64,000 nt of DNA from positions 9,477,501-9,541,500 of the forward strand of contig WPIO01000007.1 of NCBI GenBank assembly GCA_009760855.2. The letters run 5' to 3'. Positions 44,280 through 64,000 of the stretch are shown one piece after another. A program made the translations under genes and the position numbers. Each line of letters opens with the position of its first letter. Within the stretch, counting starts at the first letter, position 1. The stretch is from Cristatella mucedo. Taxonomy: Eukaryota > Bryozoa > Phylactolaemata > Cristatellidae. The notes under the pieces are model-generated. The model saw nothing but the letters and a program-made list of their open reading frames with translations, ran no database searches and was not told the DNA's origin.

Positions 44280-45890
44280 TGAATAACAGATTTAGCAGCT
44301 GTATTTTAGTTAAAAAATTAAGGACGGGTTGGACAAGTGAAGGTTATTTTAGCGTAAAACGCACGGAAAATCGCATTAAATTTAATTCCTACAGCTATAG
44401 CACTTTTTTCTACTATGTAGTATCTTAACCTCGCAGTTGCACTATGCCTATTGTGGCAAGACCAACTGTATCGCAGTTCGAATGTGAGTGTGGCCCAGGC
44501 CATCAGAGGCCGTTTCGTGAGAACGCACAGGCGCATTCGTACGAAATGTTCTGGGTAAACCCGGAACACTGTTTTCTATAGTATGGAATCTAAACTGCAC
44601 GTGCGTGATGTCTGTTGTGGAGTGGCAGTTCATGGTGGCTAAAAATCAAAGAATGGGCCATACCATTGGAAGCCATAGCCTGAGAACGCCCATGCGCTAT
44701 GCTATGAATTTGATTGGTAAACTTGGAACACTTTTTCTATATTTTCGAATCTGTACCGAAGTTGCGCTACGCTTATTGCGGAAATTTCAGCTCTAACGCA
44801 GTCTAATTATGCAAGGAGGTCGCTGGCCCGGGCCTTCGAAGACCATACCATAAGAACACCCTGTGCTGTGACATGAAATTTGGTTGGGCAAAATAAATCA
44901 TCATTGGCTATAATGTAGAATCCAAACCGAAGTTGCATAAAACTTACCATGGAAACCTCAGCCGTAATGCAGTTCAATAATGCGGCCCGGGCCATTGGAG
45001 TCTATTGCGTGAAAACGCGGATGTGCAATGGCACGAAATTTCGCAGGTATACTCGGAAAATACTTTTTACATTTATTTTTAAATTAACTCTGCATTTTTG
45101 CACCGCTTATTGTGAAAATGGCAGCTGTATTGGAGTTCGATTATGCAGGGAGGCTGGCTGGCCGCGGCCCTCCGAGGCCACAGCGTGAGAACGCGAAAGA
45201 GCGGTCACGTGAAATTTGGTATGTAAAGCTAGAGCACTATTCTCTATCATTTGAAACAAAACCCGCACTTGATTTTAGCTTTTTTAGAAATGGCAGCTAT
45301 ATCGAAGTTCTATTATTTAGAGCTGCTATCTGGGTCGGGTCACCAGAGGCCATAGTGGGAGAACGCGCCAGCAAAATCGCATGAAAGCTAGTGGTTAACG
45401 TGCAGCATTCTAAAAGTATAAATATAAATCAAAATCACACTTTTGCAAAGCTTTTTGTGGCAATGGCAACTCTTTTGCAGTTTGAATTTTTTGTCCTGCC
45501 GTTTGTGCCGGGCACCTGAGGTTAAAGCATGAGAAAGCGAAAGCGAATTGCCATTAGAATTGGTGGATAAACGTGGCATAATGTTCACCATAATTTGGAA
45601 TCAAAATAGCGGTCGCACGAAATATCTTTTGGAAAAGGCAGCTGCTCCACCGTTCGAATGTGCAAAAAGGCTGGCTGGAGCAGGCCATTGCTGGTCATAG
45701 CACGCTAACAGGCAAGCGCAATTGCAATAAGTTTAGTGGATAAGCCAATAACAAAATTCTCTCTAATTTGGAATCAGAGGCGCTGTTTTGCGGCTGTTAT
45801 TTTGGAGATGGCAGCTGTATCGCAGTTATTCGCGCGACCCGTCGTGGGGCGCATTTGCCGCATATGTCCGTGGTGGCCTCGGGCCCTACA
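44280..45890 (+). repeat. Decayed satellite, right block (about nine units)
   Basis: The landmark 'GCCATA...GAGAACGC' (or variants) recurs at about 44506, 44671, 44840, 45001, 45174, 45346, 45518, 45691 and 45870, a period near 170 bp. Each unit also has a TTGGAATC-like and a GCAGCT(G/A)TATCG-like segment. Units differ at many positions, so the array is old. Confidence 0.7.
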
Positions 45891-47163
45891 CCGCAGCCAA
45901 CGACCGGTAACCGAGCTGCCTGTCGTACGGAAATATGCCAATACAGAAATCTACCACAATCACCCCAACGACGGCCGTGAGACAGTAGGTTTATTATATT
46001 ATACTTACATCTTTTTAACACTTGAGCGATCTGCGAGGGGGTCATATGTGACTCTTGGACGGATTCCGACGTTACCCGTCGCCTAACAGAAGTTCCCTCT
46101 CTGAGCGCATACATATAATGTTTTTACAGATTTGCGCTTACGGCAACCCGTTATTACCACTTGCTCGATACATATTTCGCATATCAAATTGCATCATAGA
46201 TTGAGCACCTAATCGACGATGTGAGATACTATTCGCAACTAGAGACTCGAGGGGGCAATTACGTCCACAGATACCCGAATGTTTACTTCTACCGGGAGAG
46301 GTCACGGTTTCCGATCAAACTTCCGGTTATGTTAGGTTCTATGTAATTAATAGCTTAAAAGGCTAGAATAGCAAGATTTTACTAAATATAATTTCTTTTA
46401 ACCATTCATAAATTGTATTAATAAAATGTTCTTCACTAGTCGCGCCGTTAGATATCCCACAATACCCTCCGCCATATTTGACTGGTGTTGCGGTAGTTCC
46501 AGCGATCTACGAGTTGAAATCGAACCAAACTTGCTGCCTATCCTTTAATAGTAGTACCAAATTTGAGAAGTAAGCCCGTACATGTAAGTACTACTTTCAC
46601 GTCTTGTGACCCCTCTAATCTCGTACACTGTCCTGTTGCTTAACATGGCCGTTGTTAACGACTAGTCGAGGCGCCTAAATCGTGGTTTGACGGTGTACAA
46701 TGTTGAACAATGCTCGCGGACTGCATAGCCAAATGAAGCTGTAGCTGTTGACCGTATCACAAAGCTGCGTTTTTGATGGTGTAGCTCCCCAATCTTTGTT
46801 TGGTACAGTGCTTCTACCTACTCTTGTTTCTATTGGTTGATTTAGGCTTGGCGCACATCCCTGCCGGACGCGCCGCCATTTCGCCGGTGCGGCGTGGACA
46901 TTCCAGTATATGGTTTAATTTTATTTGATTTCACTGAGGTGTCGATAAAAAAAGGAGAGGCCAAGGTTTGCTTCTGTTGCAAAAGATACCATAGTGGCCT
47001 CGATATCAGCCGAAAATCCTGTTAAACTTCGTTTGCAGTAAATAACCCAGGTAGCTTATTATTGTCAGCCTCAGTGCCCCACTATATGACGGCAGGTGGC
47101 CGAGAAAGGTTATAGCTAAACTCTTAGGCTGCAGTGAATTGTATTTGTTGTGTTTGTTTCTAG
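45891..47163 (+). promoter_or_regulatory. Upstream region and 5' UTR of the ZC3H10-like gene
   Basis: The exon carrying the ATG begins right after a good acceptor (TGTTTGTTTCTAG at 47163), so at least one non-coding exon lies upstream. A candidate donor is CAT|GTAAGT at 46584. A GC-rich patch at 46856-46900 (ACGCGCCGCCATTTCGCCGG) is a plausible promoter element with a YY1-like GCCATTT core. Inference. Confidence 0.35.
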
Positions 47164-47164
47164 G

Positions 47165-47329
47165 ATGTCGCTCAATGGTGAAGGCTCTGACCAAGACATT
47201 TGTCGCGATTTCCTGCGAAATGCCTGCACCCGTGGCAGTGGCTGCAAGTTTAAACATCCTGCCCCGACAGATTTGAAGAAGTACGCGACGGATGTCGGCC
47301 TGCCGTTTTGTCATGACTACCAGAACAGG
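47165..47329 (+). CDS. ZC3H10: ZC3H10-like coding exon 1 (finger 1)
   Basis: Starts MSLNGEGSDQDICRDFLRN. Donor AGG|GTATGC, phase 0. It holds finger 1 and the first Cys of finger 2. Confidence 0.85.
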
Positions 47330-50300
47330 GTATGCAATAGCGCATTTCATTTGCCTAAGTTGCAGTACAAGCCTGGTGCGGTCAAAACCTTAAAAACGCC
47401 GACTTGTGAAGATGTAGCACGCTGTAGGCATAAGTAGCCTGTGCAGTAACTCGAATGCTGCACTTTATTCTTCTCTAGATGTGATTTCGTTTAATTTTCG
47501 TTAGGGTTGCGAGCGACCTAACTGTCGGTACATGCATATCAGCAGAGAGGAGGAGAAACAGATAAAGGAAACAGGAATAATTCCACAACATCTGATTAGT
47601 GAGACAAGCAAGAATATTTTGCATGCGTCAGACGTAGGTGTGATGCCGGGAGAGGTATGTCAGCATTAGTATCTGATGCACTCTGCTGCCACATAGCAGT
47701 GCTAGTTATGGACCGATGGTCACCTGCAGCATACTCGTTGGCAAGCCTTTGCTGAACTCAAAAGGCTCCAGGAATGTTAACTTATCTGTTTCACCGCCAT
47801 GGGCCATTAAGGTCTTAAGCCGAGTTGCTGGCAGTCGATCGCGCCTGATTACCTTAGTGGCCTAATGCATCTCTTCAATTTGCTCTTCAATTGCAGACGC
47901 CCTTGTGCAAAGACTACCAAAAAGGTACCTGCAATAGAGGAATGATGTGCAAGTTTCGCCACGTTGACCTCACACAGGATTATTCTGCAGCTGTTGCTGC
48001 TGCTGCAGCAACCGGTTACGCACAGTATGGGACAACAGCAGAGACACAGTATTATGAAGGCGCTGTAGCTCCACCTCAAAAGCGCCAGATGTATGATGCA
48101 GACTACTATAATCGAATAGGGTATGTCGACATTAGCTGTGTGCTGTAAGGCTCATTAGTAAATCAGCTGGTCACTGGTGTGAACTAACGTGGCTATTTTT
48201 TGCAAGCCCTAAGCTACTCTATACTGTAATGGTTAACTGATGTATCTGAACCCCTTATGTGTTGTTTGTAGTGGTACAGCAACAGCATCGTATTACAGAC
48301 CAACTACGACAACAGACTACTACAGTAGCTACTACCGACTTCCTGGTGCTACAGCAGCAGCCACTACTGCTACTACTGCTCCGGTTGCCGCAACTGCAAC
48401 AACCACCTCACTTGCCGATGAGAACAAGGCACTCAAAGAAGAGGCAAGCAGGCCCTGCCTTTCATCTCTACTGCTGCTGACTGACTACGTGATTTTGCCC
48501 AATCGTTTTGCTTTACAATTTCCAGGTGGAGCGGATGAAGCTGCAGTTGGCGGAGCTTCGGGCTGCTAACGACTTGTTGCTTGAGCAAAACGCTCGACTT
48601 CGTGTGACAAAGGAACAGGCAGGAGCCAGCACTGGATCAGCAGCACTTACATCGGTTGCACCGGTAGCTGAACAGACCCCTGTGGCAACTCAGGTAATAG
48701 CTAGTGGGTACCAGGCGAATATGGTAGTACCTGGGTACTACAACTGGTACCAGTAATGCGATAGAAGACATGCAGGCTTTTATTTTGTTTAGTGCTCGCG
48801 CCCGAGGCAGTGCGCTGTTTTAACTATTACCAACTTGTCATTTTAATACAGTCACAAAGGACAGATCGAAGCTTGTTGATTCAGTAGGTTATGGGGTCAT
48901 CACGGTTTTTCGATCGAGGTTTCCTGCTTGTTTGCAGAACCCTTGTGAGGATCTGCTGTGTGGCATGAGTTTTGGCTGATCGCAGGTGTTTTACTTGCAG
49001 GCATATTCTGCACTATGAGCGCTGAACAGCGAGCTTGCGCAAGAGGCAGCTTGCGCACGAGGCATAGCAGCAGCGGCAGCAGCAGCGGCAGCAGTGCACC
49101 CGCGACTACCATAAGCTCGTTATGCCTGGACATCATATATAGCAGCCTAGTTTGTAGCCAGGCCCATCTGGTCGTTGTTCAGCCAACATCTGGTGTGGTG
49201 ACCACTCAAGCTGAATTTCAAACGAGTACTATTATATAAGTTGGAAAATGCTTACTGTACATGGTTCAACATGCATCTTATTCTTGATTACCACGTATGG
49301 CTGAGAAGAAATTTGCCTCTTAGAACTGTGAAACTTGGTTTTTTCCTCGTTCGTGAATGTTGCACTTTTATGGGCCTCTGTTTCCGGCGAAATTAAAGGA
49401 ATCTGAATATTAACCATTCTGTCTTTTCATGCACCAATGTCATTTTCGGTTTGTGAACATACGTTGTTGTGGACGAAGGTAATGCCATAGTTATTTGTGT
49501 GTAGCTCAAGGTTTGCTTGGATGCTTGCATCCAGAGCTGCAATAAAACTGTTAACCAATTTCCAAGAGTTATCAGATCAGTGTAGCTATGTACACGAGTT
49601 ATGTAAGTTGACTTACCGCTATGACAGCAACCTCAAGTCGGGAAATGCTTTTCAAGAAGCTTTTGAAATAAGACCATTTGGAAAGTGAGAGCTTAAGCTC
49701 ACACTGAACTTATGTTTTATTGCAGTTTGTGAGATGTGCATATAGCGCTACTGTACCCTTTGGAAAGCACTTCCATATGTTATGCCTATTTATGCGTTAA
49801 ATATGCTGGTTCCCATTGTTTAAATCAGGCTTGTTGGTTGAGTGTGGGTGTGATCGAAAGTCTGCTGCTGAAGCTGTTATTTCGAGACTTCAGTACCTTG
49901 GTAACTTTACGAACTGGTGTTAGCTAATCTCGATTTTGCAAACAACTGGGTGCAGTGTTCAGTTGCAAGGCACACGCATCCACTGTTCTTGCTGCTCATT
50001 ACAAGGTACAGTTTCTGTCGGGGTTCCTCCACCATTAGTTTCATAAAATGCTAACTTGTTCAAGCATGTAAATGCTGTGGCTGCCTTTAATGTTTGTGGC
50101 ATCGTTTTGGTATGTGGCAGCTGCTCCTTATACTGTTAAATTATGTTGCGAGTATTATCCGAGTTTGTAAAGACAATAACTGAGCTACTATCATACATCT
50201 GATTTAGGTCATGTCTAGAAAATAGAAATTTCAAGATCTCCAGTTTGGTAATGGCCATCGATCTTAACAATTGTCCTAAATGACAGAAAGCAGAGCATGA

Positions 50301-50786
50301 TTGGCTAATCAAGTTTTACTTGTTCTGGCCACAAAGTTTGGGTAATCCCCATCAGATGTAAATATGTTGGACTCAGCAGTAAGTGTGCTGGCCTCGGCAA
50401 CACGTGCCATGCAAAATGCTAGATTTCTGTACGTGATACTGCTGTATTTGTAGGACCCCAATCCAGAAAGTTCATCGGCCTCTGGTGACTGCAGTGGCAC
50501 TGAAGTAGGTGGAAGTAACCAAGCAGTCACTGATAGCTCTACAGCACAGACCGGTGCTGTAGCTGGGGGGTCAAGCGAAATTCCTTATATCGGCAGCCAA
50601 AGCACTTCTGATGCAGCAACTGAAAGTGAACAGACCAGTGAAGCTCCGGTCTCAAGCCTTGCATCCGACTCTGCAAGTTGCATCGCATCCTCTGGAACAC
50701 TTGGCAATGCTAGTAATGGCGATACTAACGAGTCTGTTGCTGGCGAATCAGCACTGTCTAGTGCTTACAATGAGGCAACAGCATAA
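47165..50786 (+). CDS. ZC3H10: ZC3H10-like triple CCCH zinc-finger protein
   Basis: Six coding exons: 47165-47329, 47505-47654, 47897-48120, 48272-48443, 48526-48693 and 50454-50786, giving about 403 residues (human ZC3H10 is of similar length). Three CCCH fingers occur in the first three exons: CRDFLRNACTRGSGCKFKH, then CHDYQNR-GCERPNCRYMH split across an intron, and CKDYQKGTCNRGMMCKFRH. Spacings are C7C5C3H, C7C4C3H and C7C5C3H. A coiled coil follows (ENKALKEEVERMKLQLAELR, NDLLLEQNARLR), then a Thr/Ser/Ala-rich tail. ICRDFLRN, FCHDYQN and LLEQNA match the vertebrate family closely. ZC3H10 is an RNA-binding protein linked in mammals to mitochondrial homeostasis and thermogenic gene control. 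All splice phases fit. The ATG follows the acceptor directly. Confidence 0.85.
47505..47654 (+). CDS. ZC3H10: ZC3H10-like coding exon 2 (finger 2)
   Basis: Acceptor TTTTCGTTAG, donor GAG|GTATGT, phase 0 at both ends, 50 codons. It completes finger 2 and continues ISREEEKQIKETGIIPQHL, a basic/acidic helix also present in vertebrate ZC3H10 (KKTGELPPRL region). Confidence 0.85.
47897..48120 (+). CDS. ZC3H10: ZC3H10-like coding exon 3 (finger 3)
   Basis: Acceptor CTTCAATTGCAG, donor AGG|GTATGT, phase 0 to 2. It holds finger 3, a short poly-Ala run and a Tyr-rich end (RQMYDADYYNRIG). Confidence 0.85.
48272..48443 (+). CDS. ZC3H10: ZC3H10-like coding exon 4 with a GC donor
   Basis: Acceptor GTTGTTTGTAG. 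The donor must be GAAGAG|GCAAGC. A later GTGATT at 48488 would leave a 38-nt intron, which is too short. The exon encodes a Tyr/Thr/Ala-rich segment and the start of the coiled coil. Confidence 0.75.
48526..48693 (+). CDS. ZC3H10: ZC3H10-like coding exon 5 (coiled coil)
   Basis: Acceptor TACAATTTCCAG, donor CAG|GTAATA after 48693, phase 0. If the donor is not used the frame runs on for 20 residues to a stop at 48754-48756. Confidence 0.8.
49162..49239 (+). CDS. ZC3H10: Possible alternative terminal exon of the ZC3H10-like gene
   Basis: After GTTTGTAGCCAG a phase-0 frame reads AHLVVVQPTSGVVTTQAEF and stops at 49239. The composition resembles the Val/Thr-rich C-terminus of vertebrate ZC3H10. 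An ATTAAA lies at about 49391. It would replace the exon at 50454. Confidence 0.35.
   Translation, partial: AHLVVVQPTSGVVTTQAEFQTSTII
50454..50786 (+). CDS. ZC3H10: ZC3H10-like terminal coding exon
   Basis: Acceptor TGTATTTGTAG, phase 0. 110 residues rich in Ser, Thr, Ala, Gly and Glu (DPNPESSSASGDCSG at the start) end in TAA. The long clean frame at the right phase supports it. An ATTAAA at 51084 is the likely poly(A) signal. Confidence 0.7.
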   Translation, partial: DPNPESSSASGDCSGTEVGGSNQAVTDSSTAQTGAVAGGSSEIPYIGSQSTSDAATESEQTSEAPVSSLASDSASCIASSGTLGNASNGDTNESVAGESALSSAYNEATA

Positions 50787-51827
50787 TGGCTGCTGAGCCA
50801 ATGGACTGAGTTGTGAATAGACCTGTAGTGTAAATGATTGGCGTTGCGTGCCATCACATCGATATACATATTTCCATCCAGCAGTGAGCATGGCTGAATG
50901 TTCAGCTAGATGTTGCCCATTCACATACATGAGCAAGTTGTTAATTGTATGTACAATAGAATTGTGTATTTTTTCTATGTTACGACCTCGGGTTGCCCGA
51001 GTGTTGGCCATTTGCCCTCCTGCTGCTCAGTGATAATAGCTGCAACATGGGTTCGGTGTCAGCCATTGTGTGGTTCGCAGGCGATTAAAATAATCTTTCA
51101 TGCATGTACAATGCATACTTCGTAATTGCCTTTAGATAGAGATAGACATGGTAGAAATTGGGACTGGAACTATATAAATCGTGAATGATATCAGGCAAGC
51201 CTGACATCTTGTGAAAGTCGAGACTATTGAAATTAATTTTATCAAACGAGGATTGTAGCATGTCGCAGCTGTGGCTATGTGTTACATAAATCTTGGGGAT
51301 TAAATAGCAGTTAATCAAAAGATCCCGATAGATGCAACGTGGCAGGCGTTCTAGTGCGCACTGTCAAGTAGATATCGCAGCTGTGACTTTCGAAGCTCTA
51401 AGATTGAGGAGGCTGTATATAAAGCATGTCTTGACACATCACAAGTGCACTCTTTTGCTGCACATTTGCAAGGCTGCTATTGCGGATTCGGCGGTTATGG
51501 TTGGCGATGACGTGAGACAACAGGATCCAAAAGAATTTTAAGCGTATAAACCTGTCTACTAAGATAAAGAGACCTCTAAGATAACGGTGCGGTCATTTAA
51601 CCGACGTGATTTGTTTCCTTAAAGCATGTCGGGAACATAAACGCTAACGGTTTACAATGTGGTGAAGGTACTTGACGCCATTTAAAATAAGTAAAAAGAA
51701 TCATTCGGAGTGCAGTCATGAGCGCCGGTCAAGTCGTGAAAGCCGGACGAAGTTACCTACTCGGCCTGCTAAGTTTGGACGGCAGAATTAATTTTGTGGT
51801 GTCACTGGCTACAATTGTTTGTTATAT

Positions 51828-52016
51828 ACAGTATAAGAATATCGGATAATAAAATACTCCGCTTATAAGATAAGCAGTTCAGCGTCCCAGATTTACTCAA
51901 TAGCAAAGTCTCACTCCGCATACGGGAATACTCCGCCTACAAGAAGGCAATTTGCATTATTACGTATTATTATGGGGCCATTTGCCTGCCCGAGCCTATT
52001 ATGCGCGGAGTCGAGA
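51828..52016. mobile_element. Decayed Tigger-like MITE upstream of the chromodomain gene
   Basis: TATAAGAATATCGGAT, ATACTCCGCTTATAAG, GGGAATACTCCGCCTACAAG and GCGCGGAGTCGA appear in the same order as in the MITE at 3544-3716. It lies just over 100 bp upstream of the start codon at 52134 and so within or next to the promoter. Confidence 0.55.
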
Positions 52017-52065
52017 CTTAATTCGCGAAGCGACAGTGCGCATTTCTCCGAGGACGCATTAGCTT

Positions 52066-52073
52066 TGACGTCA
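52066..52073. promoter_or_regulatory. CRE octamer upstream of the chromodomain gene
   Basis: A perfect TGACGTCA about 60 bp before the start codon, with a second TGACG at 52082. The position suits a core-promoter CREB/ATF site. No TATA box is obvious. Confidence 0.35.
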
Positions 52074-52133
52074 CGACTAGCTGACGTTTGAGCGTAATAA
52101 ACAGCGCACCAATTTAAATCATTGGAGAAGGTC

Positions 52134-62293
<10,160 letters not shown>

Positions 62294-62999
62294 TAGCAAC
62301 GACCCGGTACCACCCGATGTGTTGTTGCACTATGCTCAGTATAGCTAGCTTTAATTAGTCGTACATATTTTTCTAACGTGACCGTGCCGCATCTATGGTT
62401 TTTGAAGGTGTAATACGACAGGTTTTCTTTTTCAATATTGCAATCGAAACAGGGCTGTGCTGTTGCACCTGTGATACCATATTTGTTTGCTTGGCTCCAA
62501 GCTGCCGGGATGGTAGCTGCATGCACCTGGTGCTCTCAGTAATGGTTATCTTAAATGGTATCGACCATTGTAAATAGGCATCGAATGCTCAGTGCCCGTT
62601 GCCTCTGATGCTTTACTTCCGTCGTTGCTTGCCGATCACGTGCCGACGGTTGAGGAGATGGAAAGCGTTTCGAAGCATGTATTGCATGACTTGCACCTAG
62701 GACTGTTGCAATTTCTTGGTAAATGTCTGGTTGTCTCGTAACTAGCCGAGAATTGTATAAATGATCTGATGTTTAGTAAGCCAGTGGCTCGTCCATGCTG
62801 AAGCCATTCACCATGACAACCTGGCTTGGTGCTCATGCCTCCTACCCGATCTTTTTGTCGCTAGCCTGTCGTTAGCTCGTTATTCTGTTGACGTGTCCTG
62901 TGTGCAGTCAAAGACGTTGGCTGAGCCAGTGCTACGTTTGCCGTGAGGCAAGGCATATGGCTAATTTGTGAGTCAATTCATCTTCAGATTGTGGTGGGC
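62294..62999 (+). other. Downstream of the chromodomain gene
   Basis: Presumed 3' UTR then spacer. No clear AATAAA close to the stop was seen. No further gene recognised. Confidence 0.3.
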
Positions 63000-63125
63000 T
63001 CGGCGTCTGATGTGTTCGTCTGATTTGGCTCAGGTGTCTAGGTGCTCGCCTTTTACGAACGAGGTCGTGGGCACACGATCCTGCAGTATATGTGAAGCAC
63101 CTGGATAGAGAGAGGTTCACCTCTG
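63000..63125 (+). mobile_element. SINE (family A), decayed
   Basis: GTGTCTAGGTGCTCGCC, GAGGTCGTGGGCACACGATCC, then GTGAAGCACCTGGATAGAGA and GAGGTTCACCTCTGTTACGG. Tail truncated. Confidence 0.5.
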
Positions 63126-63399
63126 TTACGGTTTAGTTATATTTGCTTAGTGCATGGCAAAGAAACGTGTCCGAAATACCGGTTGTGGTGGCCAAGAATT
63201 CTTTCTGCCGATTTGCCCATGTTGGAAACCGGAAGTGTGGAGTCGGTGAGCAGCATGAGGCTGTTGGCTGAGTGAACTCGACCAGGAACTACACTTGTAT
63301 AGCCTCTCAGTACCTGATGTTTGTGCTATTAGAACTTGGTAAAACAAACTGGTTGAATGTGCACTCGGTAGGTCAACGAATATTACCTTAATAATACCC

Positions 63400-64000
63400 G
63401 AATATTAATTAGATTTTCTCATACAACTGCACTTTGTCATCACCATTTTTCACCAAATCCTGCTTATCTGACCACATGCAGATCTCATTCAATCTACAGT
63501 GTGTGCCCACCTCTAAAATTACTTGTGAATCGCGAAACCTCAAGACCCCTGATATCGATGCTGTTCGTGCGAGAATATCTGCTTCATCTCTGCTGCATCA
63601 GTCCACCCTCCGATCATTGGTATCATTGGTAGATAGCTACAACACGACACTAGCTGACATGCTCGACGAGTTTGCACGTCTGACAAAGCGCACTGTGCGC
63701 CCCGCCCAGACGGCCTATGGTTTACCACAGACATTAAACTAGCCAGGTCTACTAAACGAAAGCTTGAAAAAGCATACAAAAGATCCGGACTAACTGTCCA
63801 TCGCCAGGTATATGAATACTACTGTAGGTCGTACCAATCGATCCTAGCAAAGGCCAAGTCTAGCTTCTATAGAAACATTGTTGAATCACAGATGCACAAT
63901 CCAAAAATGCTGATGTCGACAATAAACCATCTCCTCAACCGTTACCAGATTAGCTCCTTACCTGATGATCCTTGTGATGATCTAGCCGATCGTTTCTCTC
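63400..64000 (+). mobile_element. CR1/L2-like LINE, endonuclease-RT junction (partial)
   Basis: The first frame reads SDHMQISFNLQCVPTSKIT (SDH of the endonuclease C-terminus), DIDAVRARISASSLLHQST and LDEFARLTKRTVRP. After a frameshift near 63705 the next frame reads GLWFTTDIKLARSTKRKLEK, YEYYCRSYQSILAKAKSSFY and NPKMLMSTINHLL. This is the region between endonuclease and RT. It continues past the window. Confidence 0.8.

Overview
The window looks like nuclear DNA from an animal, most likely an invertebrate. It has intron-split genes with GT-AG (and one GC-AG) junctions, long dinucleotide and trinucleotide arrays, CR1/L2-type LINEs, tRNA-derived SINEs, a Tigger-like transposon remnant, hAT-like non-autonomous elements and a solo LTR. 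I cannot name the species. Most of the sequence is repeat-derived. Coding exons were recognised by splice signals, compatible phases and domain signatures; most long open frames are simple-repeat artefacts.

Gene 1 (minus strand, about 18.9 kb down to the left edge) is a probable Neto-like single-pass membrane protein. Its order is signal peptide (18.9 kb), CUB domain split over two exons (18.0-18.4 and 13.5-13.6 kb), LDL-receptor class A module (3.2-3.3 kb), transmembrane segment (1.8-2.1 kb) and a His/Ala/Ser/Tyr-rich exon that runs off the window. At least one exon between 13.5 and 3.3 kb was not found.

From about 19 to 46 kb I see no convincing host gene. The interval holds many 5'-truncated copies of one CR1/L2-like LINE family in both orientations, microsatellites, a pair of about 0.6 kb inverted repeats enclosing about 4.3 kb (27.2-32.7 kb), a GC-rich minisatellite (36.5-37.0 kb), a solo LTR and a younger LINE nested in an older LINE (37.7-39.0 kb), and a decayed satellite of about 170 bp units (42.1-45.9 kb) interrupted by a LINE.

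Gene 2 (plus, 47.2-50.8 kb) is a ZC3H10-type triple-CCCH zinc-finger protein of about 403 residues in six coding exons, with one GC-AG intron and possible alternative C-termini.

Gene 3 (plus, 52.1-62.3 kb) is the most interesting item. Five phase-0 exons join into a predicted 209-residue protein: an MPP8-like chromodomain at the N-terminus, a short RS/basic segment, a Ser/Pro-rich linker and one hydrophobic segment at the extreme C-terminus. This resembles a miniature lamin-B-receptor-like design and suggests a tail-anchored chromatin reader, possibly at the inner nuclear membrane. Its introns carry a SPIN-like hAT element with 8-bp target duplications (57.5 kb), a Tigger remnant split by a SINE (59.2-60.1 kb), LINE pieces and an uninterrupted (GCT)44 tract inside the last, 196-nt intron.

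The right edge (63.4-64.0 kb) is another LINE, broken by a frameshift.
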